Source: Nocardia sp.
Lineage (GTDB): Bacteria; Actinomycetota; Actinomycetes; Mycobacteriales; Mycobacteriaceae
Length of the DNA: 5,313 nt
Reading direction: 5' to 3'
Assembly: GCA_013361595.1 (NCBI GenBank)
Contig: JABFXT010000331.1
Coordinates: 1 to 5,313, forward strand
Both the position numbers and the translations under genes were made by a program. Below, piece by piece: positions 1 through 5,313 of the stretch. The notes beneath the pieces were generated by a model. The model searched no databases, was not told the DNA's origin, and saw only the letters and a list, made by a program, of their open reading frames with translations. The stretch's first letter is position 1, and each line of letters opens with the position of its first letter.

Positions 1-27
1 CCCGCGCCCCTGCGGCGTGTCGTGGAC

Positions 28-379
28 TCACCGACCCCGGTCCCGGTCGATCTCGACCTCGTCCTCGCCCCGCATCGGGGTTCCGCGGCGGCCCACGACC
101 AGCCGAACAGGCTGTCGAGCAGCAGCCCGACCAGCAGCACTGTCGACAGGTAGGTGCACAGCAGGGTTTGCGCGGAATCGGCTACCGCAGCGTGAACTGC
201 CATGCCACCGCGGCGGCCGAGGACACCTCGATCACCGAGTCGAGGCCGAATCCGATCAACGCGGTGGAGGACGCCCGGATGCCTACGGACAGCGCGATGA
301 TCGCCTCGATGATGTTGTAGGTGATGGTCGCGGCGACCACGAGCCCGCAACCGCGCAGGCAGGCGAAGTGGTTGGATGA
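28..379 (-). pseudogene. Decayed CzcD-like cation efflux transporter (out-of-frame internal deletions)
   Basis: Intact members of this family are membrane transporters that export divalent metal cations in exchange for protons. On the minus strand from about 358 to 185, one frame reads VAATITYNIIEAIIALSVG and continues to FGLDSVIEVSSAAAVAWQF, the first membrane segments with the conserved metal-site helix. This frame ends at a TAG at 182-184. From about 194 to 90 a second frame reads AAVADSAQTLLCTYLSTVLL and continues to GWSWA, a late membrane segment. The middle of the protein is missing and the join is out of frame. After GWSWA the expected last helix is absent, and a third frame gives a short charged tail (RGEDEVEIDRDRGR) ending at the TGA at 28-30. 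The tail's homology is less certain. No convincing start codon or ribosome site precedes the first block. Family recognition is from memory of conserved motifs. The remnant lies just downstream of the reductase-like gene on the same strand. Confidence 0.8.
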
Positions 380-416
380 ACTTGCAGGCGGCCGCAGCGG
401 CGAATGTGTCGGAAGG

Positions 417-1061
417 TCAGCGGGAGAACGTCACGTGGATCGTGCCGCTCGATGCGACCTCGCTGGTGATTTCGTAACCGTTTTCCAGCTCGCGCAGCTC
501 ATCCCACAGGCGGGCGCCGCGGCCGAGCAGGATCGGTGCGATCGCGACATGTAGCCGATCGACGAGGCCCGCGGCCAGGTATGTGCGCACCACGGAAATG
601 CCGCCGCCGATGCGGACGTCGAGGTCCCCTGCTGCCTTTGTCGCCAGGGCGAGTGTTTCCTCCGGTGTGGTCCGGACGAAATGAAAGGTGGTGCCGCCCG
701 CCATTTCCAGCGCCGGCCGCTGCTCATGGGTGAGCACGAAGACCGGACAGCCGAACGGCGGGTTGGGTCCCCACCAGCCGGTCCAGTCGGGGTCGTCGGG
801 GTGGGCGTGCAGGCCGAACATTCCGGCGCCCATGATCTCGGCGCCGATGCCCTCGAAAGAGCTCGCGGCGTGCGTATCGTCCACGCCTGTCGTGCCCTGG
901 CCGGAGGTATCGCCCAGGACGCGCTCCCGGAAGGTGCGGGTCGCCGCGAACGCCGCGACCAGCCGGTTCCAGTCTTTGCCGATCGGGTCGTCGGGCGTCT
1001 GATCGGTGGTGGTCGCGTATCCGTCGAGGGAGATGTTCAGATCGACTCGGACCCTACCCAT
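417..1061 (-). CDS. Dihydrofolate reductase family protein (RibD C-terminal domain)
   Basis: This 214-residue cytoplasmic protein belongs to the RibD C-terminal/dihydrofolate-reductase fold family, whose members are mostly NAD(P)H-dependent reductases of undefined substrate. The visible family hallmarks are an N-terminal strand followed by SLDGYA (about residues 11-16), a glycine-rich nucleotide-binding stretch IGGGISVVRTYLAAGLVDRL, and APILLGRGARLWDEL near the C-terminus. The length fits the longer members of the family. The ATG start is supported by AAGGAAG at 1066-1072, five bases upstream. It is transcribed divergently from an HxlR regulator across a 74-base gap, which suggests that this regulator controls it. 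It is unlikely to be the housekeeping folate enzyme, because it resembles the short stand-alone RibD-C proteins rather than FolA. The substrate cannot be told from sequence. Confidence 0.9.
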   Translation of the reverse strand: MGRVRVDLNISLDGYATTTDQTPDDPIGKDWNRLVAAFAATRTFRERVLGDTSGQGTTGVDDTHAASSFEGIGAEIMGAGMFGLHAHPDDPDWTGWWGPNPPFGCPVFVLTHEQRPALEMAGGTTFHFVRTTPEETLALATKAAGDLDVRIGGGISVVRTYLAAGLVDRLHVAIAPILLGRGARLWDELRELENGYEITSEVASSGTIHVTFSR

Positions 1062-1074
1062 CGCACTTCCTTCA

Positions 1075-1097
1075 AGTAGTTGTAAAATGCAAGCACT
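1075..1097. promoter_or_regulatory. Candidate HxlR operator dyad between the divergent genes
   Basis: The motif AGTNNTTG-N7-CAANNACT is a dyad in which every specified position is matched. Its arms are at 1075-1082 and 1090-1097, and the spacer (TAAAATG) is AT-rich. It lies in the only AT-rich patch of the intergenic region, 14 bases from the reductase-like start codon and 38 bases from the regulator's. HxlR-type dimers commonly bind inverted repeats beside divergent promoters, so auto-regulation plus control of the neighbour is a reasonable inference. Core promoters are not clear: TTGTAA at 1080-1085 with TAGGTG at 1102-1107 is a weak candidate for the plus-strand gene, and TACAAC read leftward is a possible -10 for the minus-strand gene. 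Confidence 0.55.
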
Positions 1098-1124
1098 AAG
1101 CTAGGTGGTGTGTCCCGACGTGTC

Positions 1125-1133
1125 AAGGAGGAG
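1125..1133 (+). promoter_or_regulatory. Strong ribosome binding site of the HxlR regulator gene
   Basis: AAGGAGGAG lies two bases before the ATG at 1136, and its AGGAGG core is about five bases away. This fixes the start codon of the regulator. Confidence 0.85.
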
Positions 1134-1135
1134 CC

Positions 1136-1669
1136 ATGGAGCCGAGATCGGGATGTGCGATCAACGCCGCGGTCGAAGCGCTCGGTGATCAATGGTCGAT
1201 CCTGGTGTTGCGTGATGTGATCTTCGGGGACCGCCGCTACTTCCGAGAGTTGCTGAACGGGTCGATCGAGGGCATCGCCTCGAACATCCTCAGCGACCGG
1301 CTCAAGAAGCTCGTCGCCGCCGGCCTTCTGACCAAGGAAGACGCCGTGCGCGGCCAACGCGCGCGCTACAGCCTCACCGAGGCCGGTATCCGGACGCTGC
1401 CGATCATCTACGCCCTCGGGAACTGGGGCCTCGACTGGCGAACAGGGACGCCGGAGTTGCGGGCCCGCCAGGAACTCATGCGCGCGGAAGGGATGCCGTT
1501 CATCGAAGAACTCATGCAGGATCTGCGCGACCGGCACCTCGATTCCGCACCGACGGGGAAGGAAGGTCCGGGACCGCTCGAACGGCTGGCCGCGGCGTAC
1601 GACGCGGCTGCCGGCGTCACCGCCGACGGCGGGCCCGAATGTCCTTCCGGTGATCGCGACGGAACGTGA
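1136..1669 (+). CDS. HxlR-family winged helix-turn-helix transcriptional regulator
   Basis: This 177-residue DNA-binding regulator has its HxlR domain at about residues 7-100. The conserved N-terminal cysteine is C7 (GCAINAAVEALG). It is followed by the DQWSILVLRDVIFGDRRYFREL helix pair, a recognition region SNILSDRLKKLVAAGLL, and the wing ending RYSLTEAGIRTLPIIYALGNW. In family members, C7 or nearby residues sometimes sense electrophiles or oxidants. Whether that holds here is inference. The tail after residue 115 is helical, then low-complexity and acidic, and longer than in minimal HxlR proteins of about 110 residues. The gene is divergent from the reductase-like gene, and the shared intergenic dyad suggests control of both. 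It is convergent with the membrane-protein gene on its right. Confidence 0.95.
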   Translation: MEPRSGCAINAAVEALGDQWSILVLRDVIFGDRRYFRELLNGSIEGIASNILSDRLKKLVAAGLLTKEDAVRGQRARYSLTEAGIRTLPIIYALGNWGLDWRTGTPELRARQELMRAEGMPFIEELMQDLRDRHLDSAPTGKEGPGPLERLAAAYDAAAGVTADGGPECPSGDRDGT

Positions 1670-1774
1670 TCCGAACCGAGGAGCGGCGGCGGCCCGGACA
1701 CGCGGCGTAATTACGGTAGTGAAATTCGCTGTGCTGAAATCGGTTTCGCGGTGGTAGCGGGCGTGCGGTCCGTT

Positions 1775-2509
1775 CTACTTCTTCTTCAAACCGTCCAGCG
1801 CCCGCCGCGCTTGATCCCGCGCGATCACGCCGAGTTCGTCCGGGTCCACCGCGGGCTCACCGTGCTGGCGCAGGACGGGGATGCGTACTCGTACCGAGAC
1901 ATTGCCGTCCTGCACGCCCACGACATAATCCAGTCCGGTCGTATCGCTGGAGTCCGATGTCGCGGTGTACCAATAACCCTGCGAGCCGATTCCGCCGACG
2001 TCGCCGGACCTCACGCCGGAGCCGGTGGTGTCCTCGTGCTTCCACTGGTCATAGGCGGGAGCGGCTCCGGCGGCCGTGAACTCGACGCTGAGGTCGATGG
2101 CCGCCTGGTTCCAGTGGACGCCGTCACCCGACTGGCTCTTGTAGTCGAATTGGCACGACAGACTGCCGGGGGTGTCGGCGCTCGGCGGATTCTCGTGATG
2201 GTAGGGCGCTCGGTTCGGGGTGGCCGACCACTTGTGCAGCGGAGTGGGGTCGACCAGATCGCACGCATCGGCTATCGCGTCCATCGAATAGGGTCCCGGC
2301 GCGGCCTCCGGAAGCGGAGTAACCGTGGGGACCGCGGACGGTTCCGCCGACGCGTCGGCGGGTGCCGCGACAGCGGTGGACGGGCGTTCGTCACCACCAC
2401 CGGCGATGCCGACACCGATGGCCACACCCACGGCCAGCACGACCACCAACCCGGCGACACCGGCGACGATCGGGCCCGGCCGGACGGATCCGGGTCGAGG
2501 GTCTGTCAT
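1775..2509 (-). CDS. Membrane-anchored extracytoplasmic protein of unknown function (downstream paralogue)
   Basis: This protein of 244 residues has no assigned function. A short basic cytoplasmic N-terminus precedes one membrane segment (residues 13-37, a GVAGLVVVLAVGVAIGVGIAGG type). An Ala/Pro/Ser-rich linker (40-72) leads to an extracytoplasmic domain that starts at YSMDAIADACDLVD. The domain has two cysteines, C83 and C119 (GSLSCQFDY), likely to form a disulfide. It ends DELGVIARDQARRALDGLKKK. No lipobox cysteine is present. The topology recalls actinobacterial DUF3558-type secreted proteins, but I cannot assign the family firmly. It is a paralogue of the gene upstream on the same strand, 110 bases away. 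I chose the ATG at 2509 because AAGGA (2519-2523) sits nine bases upstream. A GTG at 2530 with GGGGGAG upstream is a real alternative that would add seven residues. Confidence 0.8.
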   Translation of the reverse strand: MTDPRPGSVRPGPIVAGVAGLVVVLAVGVAIGVGIAGGGDERPSTAVAAPADASAEPSAVPTVTPLPEAAPGPYSMDAIADACDLVDPTPLHKWSATPNRAPYHHENPPSADTPGSLSCQFDYKSQSGDGVHWNQAAIDLSVEFTAAGAAPAYDQWKHEDTTGSGVRSGDVGGIGSQGYWYTATSDSSDTTGLDYVVGVQDGNVSVRVRIPVLRQHGEPAVDPDELGVIARDQARRALDGLKKK

Positions 2510-2518
2510 CTCGCGCGG

Positions 2519-2523
2519 TCCTT
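2519..2523 (-). promoter_or_regulatory. Ribosome binding site deciding the start at 2509
   Basis: AAGGA, read on the minus strand, lies nine bases before the ATG at 2507-2509. The competing site GGGGGAG (2539-2545) serves the GTG at 2530. Both are usable, so the start is not fully settled. Confidence 0.45.
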
Positions 2524-2619
2524 CGATCACTCGACGTGCTCCCCCGCCGACCTTCCATGCCGCGCCGATCCTTCTGTGCTGTCGGCCGAGTGGACATCTG
2601 AATCGTCCGCACCGGGCTG

Positions 2620-3360
2620 TTACCGGTTCTGTCGCAGTGCGTCCAGCACCTTGCGGGCCTGGGATCGGGCGACCGGATCGAGTTCGTCGCGACGCACCGC
2701 GGGGGCTGCCTTCTCGCGGGAGAGGTCGATCTGCACCTGCACCGCGGCGCTACCGTCCCATACACATACCGAGTATCGGGCGTCCACGATCCCGCCGAAG
2801 TCGTCGGCTTCGAACTGCCAGTAGCCGCGGGTGCCGGTGCCGCCGAACTCTCCGGAGGTAACCGCTGATCCGTTGTCGGCGAGGTCGGCGGTGGTGCGTT
2901 TGCACCGGTCGTATTCCCGTGCGGCCGAGCCGTCCACGACTTCGGCCCGCACCCGCATGCCGGCGGTGTTCATGGGAAATTCGTCGCCCGGCGAACTGGT
3001 GTAGTGGACATTGCAGAGCAGGCTGCCGACGTCACCGGAGCCCGGATCCTCCTCATGCGCCGGATCGAGGAGTGGCGCGGATGCCCACCCGGTCAACGGC
3101 TCGAGATCTACCAGGTCGCACGCATCGGTGATCGCCCGCACGGAATAGGTCGCCGGTTCCGGTGCCGGGGCGGGCGCACTACCCTCACCGCGGCCGCCCA
3201 CGACCGAGCCGATCGCCACGCCGATCACCAGCACCACCACCGCCACGCCGACGACACCGGCGACGATCAGCGCGGATGCGGTCCGGCATTCGAACCCGGC
3301 GGGGGCGGGTAGCTGGTGTGCGGGCCGCACCCGGAATCGATCGGCCGGGCCTGTTGCCAC
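2620..3360 (-). CDS. Membrane-anchored extracytoplasmic protein of unknown function (upstream paralogue), probably frameshifted at its N-terminus
   Basis: The open frame gives 246 residues from a GTG at 3360. The membrane segment is at about residues 30-54 (SALIVAGVVGVAVVVLVIGV), followed by a Pro/Ala linker and a domain starting YSVRAITDACDLVDLEPL. The domain parallels the downstream copy block by block: GSLLCNVHY, EYDRCKR, GTGTRGYW, DELDPVARSQARKVLDALRQ. Four cysteines lie outside the membrane (C81, C116, C153, C199). The first pair is shared with the paralogue and the second pair is unique to this copy. The GTG start has no ribosome site, and the residues before the membrane segment look out of frame. 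A better N-terminus lies in another frame, from an ATG at 3440, so the true gene probably spans 2620-3440 with a one-base shift. Function is unknown. The domain core should be correct whichever start is used. Confidence 0.75.
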   Translation of the reverse strand: MATGPADRFRVRPAHQLPAPAGFECRTASALIVAGVVGVAVVVLVIGVAIGSVVGGRGEGSAPAPAPEPATYSVRAITDACDLVDLEPLTGWASAPLLDPAHEEDPGSGDVGSLLCNVHYTSSPGDEFPMNTAGMRVRAEVVDGSAAREYDRCKRTTADLADNGSAVTSGEFGGTGTRGYWQFEADDFGGIVDARYSVCVWDGSAAVQVQIDLSREKAAPAVRRDELDPVARSQARKVLDALRQNR

Positions 3361-3440
3361 ACAGTGGAATCGGCTTCGTCCGCCCGCTGCCGATCACCGA
3401 ATCGCTGCCGATCATCGAATCCGCCCGGATAACCGGTCAT
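3267..3440 (-). other. Out-of-frame N-terminal segment of the upstream membrane paralogue
   Basis: On the minus strand from the ATG at 3438-3440, this frame encodes a hydrophilic Gln/Arg/Asp-rich segment (MTGYPGGFDDRQRFGDRQR...). It turns into a proline-rich stretch (HTSYPPPPGSNAGPHPR) and stops at the TGA at 3267-3269. That is the style of cytoplasmic N-terminus actinobacteria often place before a single membrane helix. The helix follows at once, but in another frame. Adding one base near 3270 would join HP directly to a residue followed by LIVAGVVGVAVVV. GGAGGGGG at 3451-3458, ten bases upstream, supports translation from this ATG. A real single-base deletion or a sequencing error would both explain it. 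Confidence 0.6.
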
Positions 3441-3709
3441 ACCCCGAAAACCCCCTCCGGTCTCGGACGGGCCTCCCCGGCCGGTCGTGGACTCCGGTGC
3501 CGATCCTAGCTTTCCGGTACCGCGACCGGATAAGGAAACAGCGCGCACGAGCCGTGGCCGCTCGGGAAACTTTCGATTCCGCGCCGACCGATTTCGCTGC
3601 GAGGCAGAGATTCCCGCTGGAGTCGATTCGGCACCGCCCGCCGGATCAGACTCTTCGAGCACGCGTCGATCGCACGCGTTCAGAGGCCGATCACAGCACG
3701 GAGTCCTGC
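3441..3709. promoter_or_regulatory. Divergent intergenic region between the membrane-protein pair and the P450
   Basis: These 269 bases should hold promoters in both directions. On the minus strand, TAGGAT at 3503-3508 is a plausible actinobacterial -10 for the membrane-protein genes, with a leader of about 56 bases to the ATG at 3440; no good -35 is seen. Beside it is the dyad TCCGGT-N6-ACCGGA (3513-3518 and 3525-3530). Nearer the P450, GCACGCGT occurs twice in direct orientation (3659-3666 and 3672-3679) and could be a regulator site. I see no convincing P450 promoter and no gene. The P450 frame stays open back to 3497, but an earlier start would make the protein too long for its family. 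Confidence 0.4.
3700..3703 (+). promoter_or_regulatory. Ribosome binding site deciding the P450 start
   Basis: GGAG lies six bases before the ATG at 3710. It supports this start over the in-frame ATG at 3497, which would add 71 residues of arginine-rich, non-homologous sequence. Confidence 0.7.
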
Positions 3710-4915
3710 ATGACCGAGTCACTCATCCAATTGCCCACCGCTGGAGAACCAGTTGTCGACACCTTCGACCGGATGATCCGGTCCGGGCCCGTCGTGCCCT
3801 ATGAACTCCCGGGCGGGGTGCGGGCCTGGATGGCGGTGAGCCACCGGGCCGTCGGTGAGATCCTCGCCGGTGACGGCACACTGTTCAGCAAGAGCGCGAA
3901 GAACTGCCCCGCGATGCGCGACGGTACCGTCCCGGCCGACTGGCCGCTGCGGGTGCTGACCGACGCCGAGCACCTGCTCAATATGGACGGTATCGACCAT
4001 ATGCGGATGCGCCGGGCCGTCGCCCGCGCCTTCACCCCGGTGCGGGTGGCCGGACTCGAGACCCGTATCCAGCAGCTGACCGACGATCTGATCGACCGGT
4101 TCGCCGGCCGGCCGGAAGTCGATCTGGTCGAGAACTTCACCATGCCCATACCCGTCAGCGTGATCTGCGAGATGTTCGGGGTACCGAATGCCGACCGGGA
4201 GAAATTCCGCGGTTGGACGACCACACTGATCTCGCACACCAGCACCGGCGAGCAGACCCGGGCCGCCATGGAGGCAATGGTCGGCTATCTGACCTGGCTG
4301 GTCGCGGACAAGGACAGCAATCCCGGTGACGACCTCACCTCGGACCTGGTGCAAGCCCAGACCGAGCACGGGATCACCGACGCCGAACTGGTCGAAATGC
4401 TGTGGATCATCATCGTGGCCGGCCACGAGACCACCATGCACCTGCTCAGCAACGCGGTGGTGGCCCTGCTCACCCATCCCGGGCAGCTGGCCGCGGCCAG
4501 GGCGGGAGACCGCTGGGCCGACGTCGTCGAAGAGACGTTGCGCTACCGGAACGCGGCCTGCGCGATGTTCAACCGGTATGCCCTGCGGGATGTGCGGATC
4601 GCCGGTGTCGATATTCCCCGAGGCGCGATTGTGGGCTGGTATGCGGGGGTCGGGCGGGACCCGCAGAAGTATTCGAATGCCGATACCTTCGATATCGATC
4701 GCGATGATATCGACCAGTTGGGCTTCGGCCGTGGCCCGCACTTCTGTCTGGGCGCGCATCTGGCCCGGCTGGAATCCCGGATCGCCCTGGCGACCTTGTT
4801 CGGCCGTTTCCCGGAAATGCGTCTCGCATGCGACCCGGCGGAGATCCGCTACGCGCCGCAGTTCATGTCCAACGGACCCCTGTGCGTGCCGGTACACCTC
4901 GCACCCGGCGACTGA
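3710..4915 (+). CDS. Cytochrome P450 (bacterial class, soluble)
   Basis: This 401-residue soluble heme-thiolate monooxygenase would insert one oxygen atom from O2 into an organic substrate, using electrons from a separate ferredoxin and reductase. The expected motifs appear in order: the C-helix HMRMRR, the I-helix oxygen-activation motif AGHETT (residues 237-242), the K-helix E275-T-L-R278, and the heme loop FGRGPHFCLGAHLAR with C346 as the axial ligand. The length is normal for actinobacterial P450s. The segment after the K-helix (YRNAACAMFNRYAL) lacks the proline usually found there, and GVGRDP stands where ANRDP is common. No ferredoxin or reductase gene is adjacent, so redox partners must come from elsewhere. 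A probable AraC-type regulator follows on the same strand after 96 bases. Overall it looks like CYP105/CYP107-type enzymes, but the family and substrate cannot be assigned by eye. Confidence 0.97.
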   Translation: MTESLIQLPTAGEPVVDTFDRMIRSGPVVPYELPGGVRAWMAVSHRAVGEILAGDGTLFSKSAKNCPAMRDGTVPADWPLRVLTDAEHLLNMDGIDHMRMRRAVARAFTPVRVAGLETRIQQLTDDLIDRFAGRPEVDLVENFTMPIPVSVICEMFGVPNADREKFRGWTTTLISHTSTGEQTRAAMEAMVGYLTWLVADKDSNPGDDLTSDLVQAQTEHGITDAELVEMLWIIIVAGHETTMHLLSNAVVALLTHPGQLAAARAGDRWADVVEETLRYRNAACAMFNRYALRDVRIAGVDIPRGAIVGWYAGVGRDPQKYSNADTFDIDRDDIDQLGFGRGPHFCLGAHLARLESRIALATLFGRFPEMRLACDPAEIRYAPQFMSNGPLCVPVHLAPGD

Positions 4916-5011
4916 CCGGCGCGGCCCAACAGCGGGAAGCTGTCAGAATTCGGTCGGACGATCCCGAACGGATACGGCGGAAATGAGAATCGGACCGATA
5001 GTAGCCCCGCT
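4916..5011. other. Gap between the P450 and the downstream regulator gene
   Basis: A small hairpin, ACAGC-GGGAA-GCTGT (4929-4943), follows the P450 stop without a U-tract, so it is not a convincing terminator. TTCGG-N10-CCGAA (4949-4953 and 4964-4968) is a short dyad that might be a regulator site. No promoter is evident, so read-through from the P450 into the next gene remains possible. Confidence 0.25.
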
Positions 5012-5313
5012 ATGCGGTATTCCCAGCTGACCATCACAAGCACAGCGGAATGGGCCGAGGTGAACGACCAATTCCTGACCGCTGACCGCCGCTACCGTGA
5101 TCCGGCCGACTGGTGGGCCCGGATCACGGTCCAGGAATCCTCGGGTTACACCTTGCTGCGATCACATCAGCGCGGTGACCATCTGATGAGTCGCGGCCGT
5201 TCGCATATCCGGGACGGTCCCACCGACTACTGCTGGATGGTGTTACCGAGACGCGGCGAATGGCTCATCCAGCAGCCGGACCGGCTGACCAGGGTCACGG
5301 CACCACGAGGATT
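5012..5313 (+). CDS. Probable AraC-family transcriptional regulator, N-terminal part (runs off window)
   Basis: The frame is open from the ATG at 5012 to the window end, giving 100 residues starting MRYSQLTITSTAEWAEVNDQ. The region DYCWMVLPRRGEWLIQQPDRL with the following TRVTAPRG resembles the effector-binding beta-barrel of AraC-type activators, where the motif leads into a glycine/proline turn and then further strands. The helix-turn-helix half would lie beyond position 5313, so the assignment rests on the N-terminal style only. No clear ribosome site precedes the ATG. The frame is open further upstream to about 4934 but shows no better start. It lies 96 bases downstream of the P450 on the same strand, so control of the P450 is plausible. 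Another cupin-like protein is the main alternative. Confidence 0.6.
   Translation, partial: MRYSQLTITSTAEWAEVNDQFLTADRRYRDPADWWARITVQESSGYTLLRSHQRGDHLMSRGRSHIRDGPTDYCWMVLPRRGEWLIQQPDRLTRVTAPRG

Noticed and set aside
17..379. A 120-codon plus-strand frame over the transporter remnant
   Set aside because: Its Arg/Ser-rich translation is meaningless, while the opposite strand carries clear transporter motifs.
1037..1537. A 166-codon minus-strand frame opposite the HxlR gene
   Set aside because: It overlaps two well-supported genes and their operator, and has no domain signal.
1670..1774. Possible bidirectional terminator between the convergent genes
   Set aside because: I found only very short palindromes (for example GTAATTAC, and GAAA-TCGG-TTTC) and no stable stem with a U-tract.
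1751..2824. A 357-codon plus-strand frame across the two membrane-protein genes
   Set aside because: It is low-complexity, arginine- and glycine-rich, and covers the ends of two minus-strand genes whose paralogy proves their strand and frame.
3497..3709. In-frame extension of the P450 to an ATG at 3497 (472 residues)
   Set aside because: It is too long for the family, arginine-rich without P450 features, and the ATG at 3710 has a well-placed GGAG.
3719..4897. A 392-codon open frame on the minus strand opposite the P450
   Set aside because: It mirrors the P450 codon pattern, is rich in His/Gly/Arg/Asp with no recognisable domain, and is the usual antisense shadow in GC-rich DNA.
1..5313. CRISPR array, transposase, integrase, tRNA or rRNA
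   Set aside because: I saw no regularly spaced repeats, no terminal inverted repeats, no recognisable mobile-element protein and no RNA gene signature on either strand.

Overview
The window is GC-rich, with codon usage and gene families typical of an actinomycete. A Nocardia-like mycolic-acid actinobacterium is my best guess, but this is inferred from style and not proven. No rRNA, tRNA, CRISPR array, insertion sequence or phage gene is visible.

Layout from left to right. (1) Positions 28-379, minus strand, hold the wreck of a CzcD-like cation efflux transporter. Two recognisable pieces lie in different frames, separated by an out-of-frame internal deletion, and a probable tail lies in the third frame. 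(2) Positions 417-1061, minus strand, encode a dihydrofolate-reductase-like (RibD C-terminal fold) protein. It is divergent from (3) an HxlR-family winged-helix regulator at 1136-1669, plus strand. The 74-base gap between them carries a clean dyad that is a good candidate operator, so the pair looks like a classic regulator plus divergently transcribed oxidoreductase. (4) Positions 1775-3440, minus strand, hold two tandem paralogues of a single-pass membrane-anchored extracytoplasmic protein of unknown function. The upstream copy appears frameshifted at the end of its proline-rich N-terminus. (5) A divergent intergenic region (3441-3709) separates these from (6) a complete bacterial cytochrome P450 (3710-4915, plus strand). 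(7) At 5012 the N-terminus of a probable AraC-type regulator begins on the same strand and runs off the window.

No obvious new multi-gene system is visible; this is an ordinary accessory stretch with signs of gene decay. The points most worth a second look are the fragmented transporter, the apparent frameshift in the upstream membrane paralogue, the paralogue-specific extra cysteine pair, the HxlR operator candidate, and the P450 with a probable downstream AraC regulator and no redox partner in view.
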